NCBI GenBank assembly: GCA_937927895.1
Contig: CALGKA010000063.1
Coordinates: forward strand, 1 to 43,925
Source of the DNA: an uncultured Granulosicoccaceae bacterium
GTDB lineage: Bacteria > Pseudomonadota > Gammaproteobacteria > Granulosicoccales > Granulosicoccaceae
Direction: 5' to 3'
DNA length: 43,925 bases
How positions within the stretch are numbered: position 1 is the stretch's first letter; each line of letters begins with the position of its first letter. The notes below the pieces were generated by a model. It ran no database searches, was not told the DNA's origin, and saw nothing but the letters and a program-made list of their open reading frames with translations. This document shows positions 25,873 to 34,096 of the stretch, piece by piece. The translations under genes and the position numbers were made by a program.

Positions 25873-26592
25873 TCAAGGTAAAACCTGCGCTTGCAAAAGG
25901 CGGGTGTACAAAATGTTTCCTGATAACCACAAAACGATATCGTCAAACTGATCAGTACCAACCAAATCAAGATCACGGCTTACAAAGGTATTATTTGAAT
26001 TTTGATTCTCTGCCTCATCACTTGATCCACTTTGCTTGGCACCAGTAGAAACAAGAACAGCAGGCAGGCGATTCGCACGTAATTGATTGCACACGGCGGT
26101 ATCACACACCTGGAACTCAGGACTTAACAATTGCATACTGACATCACGCATTTCGTGTGCGCTGGTAAAATCAGGTAAGCCATCGTTATCAGCATCTGAC
26201 AAACTCACATGGTACTGAATAGGCGCACCCCAGCTATCAACTAATAATCCGTCTGTGTCGTAGTGGCCGGTTATACCCAATAACGCAGCTGGCACATACC
26301 CATGCGCCACGTTACAGCTATCTGAAATGCTCTGCGCACCTGCAGCTGCAGTAATTATCGGACACGGTAACCTGTGGCTAACAGCCGCATAACCGATCAA
26401 TGCCTCGCGTATAGTGACAAGTTGATGTAGCGTCTCACTGCGTTGCCGTTCGAGAATTCTGGAACCCATAGGCCTTATTACAGACCCCAGCAGCAAACCC
26501 ATAATTAACAGTACAATCGACATTTCAAGCAGCGTGAATCCGGCATCCCTTTTTCTTACCGCGCTAGCCACCAAAATCGGACGGGTACTCAT
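25873..26592 (-). CDS. type IV prepilin-like protein with LPCP-type domain
   Basis: 239 residues. The leader is 18 residues, basic before the site (VRKRDAG), then FTLLEMSIVLLIMGLLLG with Glu5, so it should be processed by PilD-type peptidase. The motif HRLPCPIIT (about 73-81) and later DSCN, GYVPAALLGI and DSWGAPIQYHVS form a domain that recurs in the neighbouring pilin-like gene (LPCP, then GYLPS). This suggests a shared head domain. Two further Cys lie at about 163 and 168 (QVCDTAVC). It is placed 3 bases after the preceding gene. It is probably a minor pilin. Confidence 0.88.
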   Translation of the reverse strand: MSTRPILVASAVRKRDAGFTLLEMSIVLLIMGLLLGSVIRPMGSRILERQRSETLHQLVTIREALIGYAAVSHRLPCPIITAAAGAQSISDSCNVAHGYVPAALLGITGHYDTDGLLVDSWGAPIQYHVSLSDADNDGLPDFTSAHEMRDVSMQLLSPEFQVCDTAVCNQLRANRLPAVLVSTGAKQSGSSDEAENQNSNNTFVSRDLDLVGTDQFDDIVLWLSGNILYTRLLQAQVLP

Positions 26593-26595
26593 AAG

Positions 26596-27780
26596 CTACT
26601 CTATGAAAACGAGTTGATCATTACTTTCAAAAGATAAACGCGGTAATTCAAAGTGGCTATCTGACGACAACACCTCGGCGCTATCTAGAAAATTACCGAG
26701 TGCCGCTGATGTTCGCACTTGAAGACCACCTGCAATAGTCGTTTCGATTGGCTCACCTACGCTAATTAACACTACTTCAACAGGCTCGCCATTGACTCGT
26801 AACCGCCGCTCTGGATCATCAACCCCATCACATTCAGATAATCCATATGCCGGACTACAGCTAGCATCAACAACGTAATAAATAAGCGATGGCCAACCGG
26901 ATCGATAAAACCATGTTTGGCGCAGCACTCTGTTATCGGGCAAATCTGCGAAGTCAGTATCTGACAATGACTGCTCGCTACAGTTACCAACCTCTGATGC
27001 AAGCAGACCTTTAAGTAAACCTTGCTCACATTGACCACTAGCATTAAGAGCGGCTGCATACGGATAAAATCCATTAAGAGCTTTATATTCTATTAACCAT
27101 TGCTTAGCGAAGCCCAGAGTTCGCCGTTCCATAAGTGGCACCAGATCAGAGCGCCTAATCGGCACTAACAGATCGTTTGATTCATTCAAAGTGAACACGG
27201 AGTCGCCATCGGCGTTCTCGCCTTCCAGATACTCAGAAACACTGTGACTAATCCCTTCTACACCCGATCTATCTTGCGAATCAGTGGCAACATCCGGTGC
27301 AATAAGTACAGCGATTACATCTTGCAGTGAATCTACACTTAACAGTCCACCACCACTGATTGAGTTAAGACTATTGTACGACGGGTTGTAACGATGATCA
27401 GCCGCAATAGCCAACCAAATATCTTGATCCAAAAAACGCTCGATATAATCAATTTCGATTCTATTACCGTCACGTGTCCAAACAGACGGCAAGTAGCCAA
27501 TAGCATTAGGACCACAACGCAAAGCCGGGCGGCTAAAACGCTCCAATGCAGGGCAAGGCAATCTTCCCGTTCCACCACGTGTGTTATGCCCATAGTTATC
27601 GGCATAGTTAACAGCATAAGCCAGTAGCGCCTGCTTAGCTGCAAGAAGAGATTGCAATGTTGCATCTTGCTTGTTAGCGTTTATCTGCCGATCACTAATC
27701 AAATAAAATGCACTACTACTGAGTAACAGCATCATCAATAGTAATAGTGCAATTCCTCGTTGACGCGTTAAAACTTTCAC
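26596..27780 (-). CDS. large PilX/GspK-like minor pilin without Glu5
   Basis: 394 residues. The N-terminus KVLTRQRG then IALLLLMMLLLSSSAFYLI looks like a class III leader, but it lacks the Glu at position 5, as in GspK and PilX, which sit at the pilus tip. The long periplasmic part carries GRLPCPALERF (about 73-83) and GYLPSVWTRDGN, matching the LPCP head domain of the next pilin. At least eight further Cys occur, for example GQCEQG and CSPAYGLSECDGVDDPERR. It overlaps the upstream gene by four bases. I infer a tip or initiating subunit. Whether it is cleaved is not certain. Confidence 0.78.
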   Translation of the reverse strand: MKVLTRQRGIALLLLMMLLLSSSAFYLISDRQINANKQDATLQSLLAAKQALLAYAVNYADNYGHNTRGGTGRLPCPALERFSRPALRCGPNAIGYLPSVWTRDGNRIEIDYIERFLDQDIWLAIAADHRYNPSYNSLNSISGGGLLSVDSLQDVIAVLIAPDVATDSQDRSGVEGISHSVSEYLEGENADGDSVFTLNESNDLLVPIRRSDLVPLMERRTLGFAKQWLIEYKALNGFYPYAAALNASGQCEQGLLKGLLASEVGNCSEQSLSDTDFADLPDNRVLRQTWFYRSGWPSLIYYVVDASCSPAYGLSECDGVDDPERRLRVNGEPVEVVLISVGEPIETTIAGGLQVRTSAALGNFLDSAEVLSSDSHFELPRLSFESNDQLVFIE

Positions 27781-28376
27781 TTTGCAACACTTGAATCTGG
27801 TTTGCTGCTTTGCAGCGTTTCACGAACCTCATTAGATTTAAAAGGCATAAGATCACCAGGGTTCAATACTACCGTTCCAGTATTACCTGACACCTGTAAC
27901 GCACCAGAGAAACTGGCTTGTCCATTGGCACGTACGCTTTCAAAGCGCACACTACCCGTTCTTTCGTAGGTGGATAGACGCTGTGCATTAACCCACAGAC
28001 CAAGCACCGCACCATTTCGCAAAACAACTCCATCATAGCGTGGTAGGGCGCGCTCAGCCTTTAACAGGTTTGTTCCATCAACGGGCGCATTTGCCTCGCT
28101 CTCTTCTTCCGTTACGGCTTCATTGTCCAGCGCAAGCTCCTCTGTATCCAGAGGTTCTGCGGGGAGCATGCCATCCGTTTCAGTTTGACTATTTCTCTTT
28201 TCTGCTGCCCGCTGTTCCTCTACAGACATAAACAAACTCATTGAAGAACCTGGAACCACAGCAGGCGATTCACTCTGAACAGTAGAGGGAATAGATAATT
28301 CAGAAGCCAACACAAAGGCAAAAGGAACACCTGCTACTCCGAAGAATACAATTACTCTACCCTTGCGCAATTGCAT
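27777..28376 (-). CDS. PilP/GspC-like inner-membrane-anchored periplasmic protein
   Basis: 199 residues from the ATG at 28374-28376, which has AGGAG six bases upstream; the ATG two codons earlier sits directly on that site. One N-terminal membrane segment (VIVFFGVAGVPFAFVLA) is followed by an acidic Glu/Ala-rich linker (about 65-110). Then comes a small beta-type domain: RYDGVVLRNGAVLGLWVNAQ, a strand pair VRFESVRANG, and VSGNTGTVVLNPGD. The G-x-V-L-R-x-G-x-x-x-x-W-V-N pattern is what I have seen in PilP-like or MSHA-type clusters. In T4P the PilP partner links the PilNO dimer to the secretin. No secretin gene is present here. The assignment is by position and layout more than by sequence. 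Confidence 0.5.
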   Translation of the reverse strand: MQLRKGRVIVFFGVAGVPFAFVLASELSIPSTVQSESPAVVPGSSMSLFMSVEEQRAAEKRNSQTETDGMLPAEPLDTEELALDNEAVTEEESEANAPVDGTNLLKAERALPRYDGVVLRNGAVLGLWVNAQRLSTYERTGSVRFESVRANGQASFSGALQVSGNTGTVVLNPGDLMPFKSNEVRETLQSSKPDSSVAK

Positions 28377-28965
28377 GGCCATCTCCTATCATGCCAATTG
28401 AATACCACCTGATAGTGCATACCACCTGAAGGTTGATTTCTTCAGCTGTGGTGAGTTCACTATTCTTTTTATTGTCTACCCGATGCATAACAAGAGAAGT
28501 AATCTCAAACGGTGTGCTAATACTTGTAGCTAAATATTCAAACAGCTTTAACAACTGCCCCTCATGGACCAAACCCAACGCAAGCTCAATGACTTCATAA
28601 CCAACGTTAATTGGATAGCCTGACCGGCTTAAATTAATAGGTGTCAACGGATAGACATCAAACTGCAACTCTGACAGATTGAGATTATCTTTAGCATCAC
28701 TTAGCGCTTCGACCCATGATCTTCTTTGCGCAGACCCGGTGCCAACGGATTTCATAATCCGCTGATAATCTGCGCTATTTTCTGCCATATAAGATTGATC
28801 TTCGATACGATCAAACGCCTCGTCCCGCGATTGGTAGTATTGGCTACGCAAGCTTTCTATCTTTACCTGGCCGCGGTGTACATTACTTATAAATACTGCA
28901 ATTAAGCATGCTGAAATTAGAGCCAACAACAAGGCAAGCATTGTTGGCTTATCAATAGCTGTCAT
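28357..28965 (-). CDS. PilO/GspM-like inner-membrane protein
   Basis: 202 residues with a short cytoplasmic start and one membrane helix (TMLALLLALISACLIAVFIS), then a coiled segment (about 30-70) and a ferredoxin-like periplasmic domain. This is the PilO layout and size. The ATGA overlap at 28962-28965 with the PilM/N-like gene and a 20-base overlap with the PilP-like gene fit the order M-N-O-P of type IV pilus operons. The sequence itself has few invariant residues, so the call rests on order and architecture. Confidence 0.6.
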   Translation of the reverse strand: MTAIDKPTMLALLLALISACLIAVFISNVHRGQVKIESLRSQYYQSRDEAFDRIEDQSYMAENSADYQRIMKSVGTGSAQRRSWVEALSDAKDNLNLSELQFDVYPLTPINLSRSGYPINVGYEVIELALGLVHEGQLLKLFEYLATSISTPFEITSLVMHRVDNKKNSELTTAEEINLQVVCTIRWYSIGMIGDGHAIAQG

Positions 28966-30485
28966 GGCTTATCCCTTACCGGACTAATTTCCACAACAAA
29001 GCTACCTCTCGACTCAGCAATATCTGTCGCCGTCGTTTTAGCGTTTTGACTCATCCCGAAAGGCGCCTCAATAACCTCTACTGCATTGCTTGCGCTTGAT
29101 TTGCGCAAATTACTGACAAATGCCTCAAAAGCATCAAGTGCGCTACCTGTACCTCCGCCAACCACACCAGATACTGTCGCCTGATAAACCAGTTCTATGG
29201 GTAGCACTTCAATTAAATCAGTAGCACCCAGAATTTTCTGTAACGATTCTTCATCAAGCAAATCTTGCCGCTCCCAGGAGATTGCCGCAATAGACACAGT
29301 AGGGTGATTGCCCACTACAGAAGACAGTTGTGATAAAAATTCCACAGGGGTTTCCTGGGTGCGTATTTCAGCCAATTTACTTGTCACCATTGCCTGGCGC
29401 ACCGCTTCAACGGGTGGCGCGTGATCGTTATGGTTTAAGTTGGCACTCGCAAGCGTGATTGACCGCCCGTATCGTTCAGTAAGACCGGTAGATTGATCTG
29501 CCGCTTTGGTTGCCAACGCAGCGGAAGATAACGCTCCACCGAACAGACTCAGAGATATCGCAAAACAGACATGTCTAACCTTGCGTGCATTGTAGAATTT
29601 CCGATGCTCTAACTGCTCGTAACCGCAACCACCACGATCTACAACAGACGCCAGTAACTGCACAGCGCTTTCGCCTGAATATGGTTTTACACTAATCCGA
29701 CCGCCCTCATTAGGAAACACATGCCTGAATTCAAATTTTGCAGCAGCACCAAGCGCACTTTTAAGCACGCTCGAGAATGAGTCATCGCTATCACTCTTTA
29801 CAAGACTTACCACTGGAGATGCCCACCCGGGTATTGCCTTGCGGTCTATGTATACTAAAGTCTCACCAATGCTTGTTAACAAGGCATCACTGAGCCCTTC
29901 ATCAGTTGATTCACTAATTTCCACACGGCGATTCATCACTACAAAACCGTTAACGCATGCGAGCAATCGGTATAATTTTTTATCAAGGTGCAACACCATT
30001 AACTGCGCACCTGTAAGACCTAACGACTGACAGACCTTAGGCACCAACGTAACGGGTGAGTGGATAGCTTTTACTATGCTCTCTGACCCGTGCAATTTTT
30101 CTAAAAGCCTTTCACACAACACACTATGACTAATACCTGCGATTAGAACGACATCTGATTCTTCACTTTTTTTGGCAACTTGCTTAGCGGAGGCCATAGA
30201 AAGCAATGATGTCGCAAAATATTTATCACGCATTCTTGTCATGTAGTGCTTTTTATCTTGCCGACCTATTGATGGCAACGGCTCCAAATGGCACTCTTCT
30301 TCGGCTAGATCTATTATTAGGTCAAACACTGCCCGATTATTTGCCAACAAATATACCGATAGTTCATCGGGGATTTCGTTATTGACAATCGGCCAACTGA
30401 ATTTTTCATTAGTACTACTAAACACAATTAGACGGTGGGGCTGTAAAAACAATACATGCCCATCATTTTTAATCTTTAACATCAC
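28962..30485 (-). CDS. PilM-PilN fusion / GspL-like assembly protein
   Basis: 507 residues. Residues 1-300 are cytoplasmic and resemble a degenerate actin-like (PilM/GspL) domain, though no clear phosphate-binding loops are visible. A single membrane helix lies near 312-332 (VCFAISLSLFGGALSSAALA). The periplasmic remainder (335-507) has a coiled part and the PilN-like block SQLSSVVGNHPTVSIAAISWE. Two T4P proteins, PilM and PilN, are usually separate; here they are one chain, as in GspL of type II secretion. The start and end overlap neighbours by four bases each. The family link is inferred from order and topology. I am fairly sure about architecture, less about ancestry. Confidence 0.6.
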   Translation of the reverse strand: MMLKIKNDGHVLFLQPHRLIVFSSTNEKFSWPIVNNEIPDELSVYLLANNRAVFDLIIDLAEEECHLEPLPSIGRQDKKHYMTRMRDKYFATSLLSMASAKQVAKKSEESDVVLIAGISHSVLCERLLEKLHGSESIVKAIHSPVTLVPKVCQSLGLTGAQLMVLHLDKKLYRLLACVNGFVVMNRRVEISESTDEGLSDALLTSIGETLVYIDRKAIPGWASPVVSLVKSDSDDSFSSVLKSALGAAAKFEFRHVFPNEGGRISVKPYSGESAVQLLASVVDRGGCGYEQLEHRKFYNARKVRHVCFAISLSLFGGALSSAALATKAADQSTGLTERYGRSITLASANLNHNDHAPPVEAVRQAMVTSKLAEIRTQETPVEFLSQLSSVVGNHPTVSIAAISWERQDLLDEESLQKILGATDLIEVLPIELVYQATVSGVVGGGTGSALDAFEAFVSNLRKSSASNAVEVIEAPFGMSQNAKTTATDIAESRGSFVVEISPVRDKP

Positions 30486-31702
30486 ATTCCATCCGACATA
30501 CTAAACACCAGGTCGTAGATTGGTCCAATAACAGATAGCACTACCCACGACATAATTGCCCCAACGAAAACAATCAGCACCGGCCCTATAAATTGTTCCA
30601 ACCGATCAATAGACTCACGCGAGGCGCGTTCATAGAAATAACTGGTTTGCATGAAGGCTTTATCCATACCACCCGTCGTTTCACCTATACGAACGAGACG
30701 GGCTAAAAGCGGTGGTAGTTCTGGCTGTGCTTTAAAAGCCACAGAAACTTTTTCACCCGCTACGATTTTCAATCGAGCTTGACGCAGGGCTTTCGCAAGT
30801 ACTAAGTTATCTACCAGTGATTCACCATGCTTTAGGGTATCTATTAGTGTTATGCCAGATGCATACATTAATGCCGCACATCTGCAAAAGCGTGCTAGTT
30901 TAATTTTGTACAACACTTGACCGGCCAACGGCAGCCTAAGTTGCAACCGGTGCCAGTGACGCATAGCATTGCTATTGGCATGCACTAAGCCTGCAATAAA
31001 AACCCCGCCACCAACCAACAGCACTATTAGAAGCAAGCCATACTGGCTTATCGAATTAGATAGCGCTATTAACCACCGGGTATGCCACGGCAGATCACCA
31101 CCCGCTGATGTTATAAAGGAAAGTAAACTCGGCACCAGCCATGTCATAACAAAGCCGATAACCAGCAACAAAACCAATGACACAAATGCCGGGTAAATTA
31201 AAACCCGCTGGATGCTCGAAATAGTTTCATCTTGCCACTTGAGTAAAGACAACAAATCAGTCAGCACGTCAACCAATCGCCCGCTCTCTTCACCCGCCTG
31301 CAACATACTGGTATAAACCGGCTTGAATACTTCAGGGTGTGATGCACAAGCCTGCGATAATGTACTGCCCGCCTCTATCTGATCAACCAGATCAGCAACC
31401 ACCGTTTTAAAACCGCTGTGATCCGTAGCATCTCGGTATTCTTTGATTGAATCCAGCAGAGGCACGCCCGCCTCAATCATTTGCTGCAGGTGAAAAGTAT
31501 AATCAATGAGTTCGCGACGACTAACCGATACACGTCTACGCGAAAGAAAGGGCTTTAGAATATTACGTGCGGGTTTACAAACAATTAGCTCAAGACCGCG
31601 ACTAGACAGACGGGCGTCAACTTCCACCACACTTGCTGCAGAGATCTGACCGCGCTGCACCAGGCCTGCGCTATCAATTGCTTTGAATTTAAAATACTGC
31701 AT
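30482..31702 (-). CDS. type II secretion / type IV pilus platform protein, GspF/PilC family
   Basis: 406 residues, the standard length. The start YFKFKAIDSAGLVQRGQI is the GspF N-terminal strand pair. Two homologous T2SSF helical domains follow: about 75-195 (YTFHLQQMIEAGVPLLDSIK, then LQAGEESGRL) and about 275-400 (CAALMYASGITLIDTL, then VRIGETTGGMDKAF). Three membrane helices are seen (VLLLVIGFVMTWLVP, LLLIVLLVGGGVFIAGLV, and the last near 372-395). It is the inner-membrane platform moved by the ATPase. The gene comes 98 bases after the ATPase gene, and that gap holds a short tandem repeat. Confidence 0.95.
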   Translation of the reverse strand: MQYFKFKAIDSAGLVQRGQISAASVVEVDARLSSRGLELIVCKPARNILKPFLSRRRVSVSRRELIDYTFHLQQMIEAGVPLLDSIKEYRDATDHSGFKTVVADLVDQIEAGSTLSQACASHPEVFKPVYTSMLQAGEESGRLVDVLTDLLSLLKWQDETISSIQRVLIYPAFVSLVLLLVIGFVMTWLVPSLLSFITSAGGDLPWHTRWLIALSNSISQYGLLLIVLLVGGGVFIAGLVHANSNAMRHWHRLQLRLPLAGQVLYKIKLARFCRCAALMYASGITLIDTLKHGESLVDNLVLAKALRQARLKIVAGEKVSVAFKAQPELPPLLARLVRIGETTGGMDKAFMQTSYFYERASRESIDRLEQFIGPVLIVFVGAIMSWVVLSVIGPIYDLVFSMSDGM

Positions 31703-31715
31703 TACTACTTACACC

Positions 31716-31762
31716 CATACTGGCTTACATCGATACTGGCTTACTTCGATACTGCTGGTTAC
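31716..31762. repeat. three 16-base direct repeats between ATPase and platform genes
   Basis: ATACTGGCTTAC occurs at 31717-31728 and 31733-31744, and a variant ATACTGCTGGTTAC at 31749-31762, a period of 16. It lies in the only non-overlapping gap of the upper part of the operon, so changes in copy number would alter spacing and the leader of the platform gene. Confidence 0.65.
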
Positions 31763-31800
31763 TCCTAACTACACCGAAAATGCTAACGAATGAACAGTAT

Positions 31801-33558
31801 CTAGTTTGTGATGTCGATCACACGGGACACCTCTGTCATAGAAGTAATTCCGTTCCTAACTAAGCGCAATGCTTCATCAGCTAACGTTATATAACCGTCT
31901 TGACGCGCAGCTTTAAGCAATACAGTTGAATTCTCATCGTTTATAATAAGCTCCTGTAGTGAAGGCGTCACTCTCAACACTTCCATTACGGCCACTCGCC
32001 CTTTATAGCCTTGCCAATCACAAGACTCACACCCTTTTGCTTTAAAGCCCGCTGTTGTATTGAGTTGCGAATCATCCTCTACACAACACTTACCACATAG
32101 TTTTCTGACCAACCTTTGACCAACAATAGCGATAACATTGCCACCCACAACAGCTGATGTTGCGCCTAAATCTTTGAGCCTTGCAAGCGCACCAATAGCT
32201 GTATTTGCGTGTAGAGTCGAATAAACCTGATGCCCGGTCATTGAGGCGCGAAAGACCATCTCAGCGGCTTCACTATCACGAATTTCCCCAACCAAAATAA
32301 CGTCTGGGTCTTGTCTTAAGATTGATTTTATACCGCTACTAAAATTTAGCTTTACCTGCTCATTAACCGATGTTTGTCTAAGCATAGCCATGGGATACTC
32401 AACCGGATCTTCCAGCGTCATAATATTGATCCGCTCATCTGATTTTTCTGCAAGCATTGAATAAAGCGTTGTGGTTTTACCGGACCCCGTGGGGCCTGTA
32501 ATTAGTATCAGGCCCTCTGGTCGATTCATGGCTTTTGTCAGTTCGTCTAAGGTACGATTCTCTAAACCAAGGGCGGACAACGGCACAATACCTTTTTGCC
32601 GATCAAGTATACGCAGAACCAGATTTTCCCCATGCACAGTGGGCATACAAGACACTCGAAAATCTATGTTGCCGCCCGACACATTCATTGAAAGTTGGCC
32701 GTCTTGAGGGGCGCGCGTTTCAGCAATATTTAATTCCGCTAACACCTTAATTCGCACAACAATAGCCACCCAGTAGTCCAAGTGAAAACTGCGAATCTGA
32801 CGCATAACACCATCTATTCTATAGCGAATTCGAGCAAAACCCATCTCTGGTTCAAGATGAATATCTGAGGCGCGGTGCCGTACAGCATCAGATAAAATGG
32901 CATCCACCAGCCTTACTACAGGCTGATGATAGTCACCGTCCGGGTTAATAGTTTCAGTATCTACAACCCCGGTTTCAATCTCGTGCAAAATGCCATCTAT
33001 TGATAGTTCAAATCCATAGAACCTATCAATGGCTTCTGCCATTTCACGTTCACCGGCAAGTGCCAATTTCAACTCAATCGATGGATCAATAGTCGCTTTC
33101 AGCCGATCAAGTGCCGGTAAGTTGTAGAGATCAACAACTGCTATCAATACGACGTTACTCTTAAGAGACACTGGAACTAACTGGAAGCGTCTCGCCACGT
33201 CTACAGACACGAGCTTTAATGCATCAGCGTCTGGCAACACCATAGCAAGGTCAATAGATTGCACACCGGTGAGTTCTTGCTCTGCACTTTTTATCAATGC
33301 CTCGGTAACGAATCCAAGGCGCAATAGCGTTTTTTCAAGCGTTTCACCGCTGCGCTGCGCCTCAACGCTAGCTATTTGAATTTGGTCTTGACTCAAAAGA
33401 CCATTAGCCGCGAGGCTTGACGATAAATTGGAACCACCGCTTACTACTTCCACAACACTTACATCCGCTGGGTTAACTAACAATGTGACCAGATCAACAG
33501 TGTTAATTAATACAGTTGTAATTGCAAAAGAAATAGCAAAGAAATATCGGCGCTGCAT
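31801..33558 (-). CDS. GspE/PilB-type assembly ATPase
   Basis: 585 residues if the ATG at 33558 is used. Residues 45-180 form an MshEN/T2SSE-N domain (LLSQDQIQIA, then SVDVARRFQLVPV). The catalytic part starts near 210 with HRASDIHLEPE. The Walker A is GPTGSGKTTTLYS (about 352-364), Asp box DPVEYP, Walker B ILVGEIRDSEAAEMVFRA and His box STLHANTA. A zinc knuckle CGKCC plus CESCDWQG (about 480-505) marks an assembly ATPase, not a PilT-type retraction enzyme. The first 37 residues are strongly hydrophobic (FFAISFAITTVLINTVDLVT), which is abnormal. A GTG in VVEVVSGG (about residue 38) may be the true start. First gene of the operon; its promoter must lie in 33559-33619 or upstream. Confidence 0.93.
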   Translation of the reverse strand: MQRRYFFAISFAITTVLINTVDLVTLLVNPADVSVVEVVSGGSNLSSSLAANGLLSQDQIQIASVEAQRSGETLEKTLLRLGFVTEALIKSAEQELTGVQSIDLAMVLPDADALKLVSVDVARRFQLVPVSLKSNVVLIAVVDLYNLPALDRLKATIDPSIELKLALAGEREMAEAIDRFYGFELSIDGILHEIETGVVDTETINPDGDYHQPVVRLVDAILSDAVRHRASDIHLEPEMGFARIRYRIDGVMRQIRSFHLDYWVAIVVRIKVLAELNIAETRAPQDGQLSMNVSGGNIDFRVSCMPTVHGENLVLRILDRQKGIVPLSALGLENRTLDELTKAMNRPEGLILITGPTGSGKTTTLYSMLAEKSDERINIMTLEDPVEYPMAMLRQTSVNEQVKLNFSSGIKSILRQDPDVILVGEIRDSEAAEMVFRASMTGHQVYSTLHANTAIGALARLKDLGATSAVVGGNVIAIVGQRLVRKLCGKCCVEDDSQLNTTAGFKAKGCESCDWQGYKGRVAVMEVLRVTPSLQELIINDENSTVLLKAARQDGYITLADEALRLVRNGITSMTEVSRVIDITN

Positions 33559-33619
33559 CTCATGATCAGTGTAGCGATAGGTGGATATTTATTGTCAGTT
33601 GCTGATTTAGCAAGCCGCA

Positions 33620-34084
33620 CTAGAATTTTATAAACTTACTGAAATAAACTCGCTTGAATCCACTCTCGGTACGGCGCTCAATTTCTCTGTACCCCAGCGC
33701 GGGGTACAGAGTTAGATTTTCTGTCATCGCTTCGTTGGTATATAAATTTACTGACTCCAGCCTTAACCTAGCAGCAGTACTTTCAACGTGTTCTATCAGC
33801 AATCGCCCTACTCCACATCCCGCATATTCAGGGAAGATTGCAACGTTTTCTAAATGCATTGCATTTTCTACTGCGTAGAAAACAACAAAGCCTAAAACAG
33901 TGTTGTCTTTGCAGATCACAGACATATGATCAGTATCTATTATTGCAGAAAAGTCAGCCACCATGGGCGCAGGCTCACGCCCAATACGTTCTATATATTT
34001 GGAGTATGCAGCTATAGCACAGCTTTGAACTGCGCCGAGATCAGCAACGTGCGCCTGCCTAATCGCATAGTCAGGCTTTTTCAT
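33620..34084 (-). CDS. GNAT-family N-acetyltransferase
   Basis: 154 residues with the whole GNAT fold. Motif A is NVAIFPEYAGCGVGRLLIEHVE (first 20: NVAIFPEYAGCGVGRLLIEH) near 77-98, with the acetyl-CoA pyrophosphate loop G-C-G-V-G-R. Motif B is LYTNEAMTENLTLYPALGYRE (about 115-135), where the Tyr is the usual general acid. The C-terminal strand ends RVYFSKFI. Substrate is unknown. It lies between the pilus-like ATPase and an exported protein, in the same direction, with gaps of 61 and 12 bases, but the link to either is not evident. Confidence 0.9.
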   Translation of the reverse strand: MKKPDYAIRQAHVADLGAVQSCAIAAYSKYIERIGREPAPMVADFSAIIDTDHMSVICKDNTVLGFVVFYAVENAMHLENVAIFPEYAGCGVGRLLIEHVESTAARLRLESVNLYTNEAMTENLTLYPALGYREIERRTESGFKRVYFSKFIKF

Positions 34085-34096
34085 CAGGCTCTAATG

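Noticed and set aside
25829-25930. Longer start for the last prepilin
   Set aside because: It overlaps the preceding pilin gene and would put 34 extra residues before a normal seven-residue class III leader that has its own ribosome site.
25175-33558. Canonical type II secretion operon
   Set aside because: GspD, a PDZ-type GspC and the GspG-H-I-J set are missing, and the pilin set is different.
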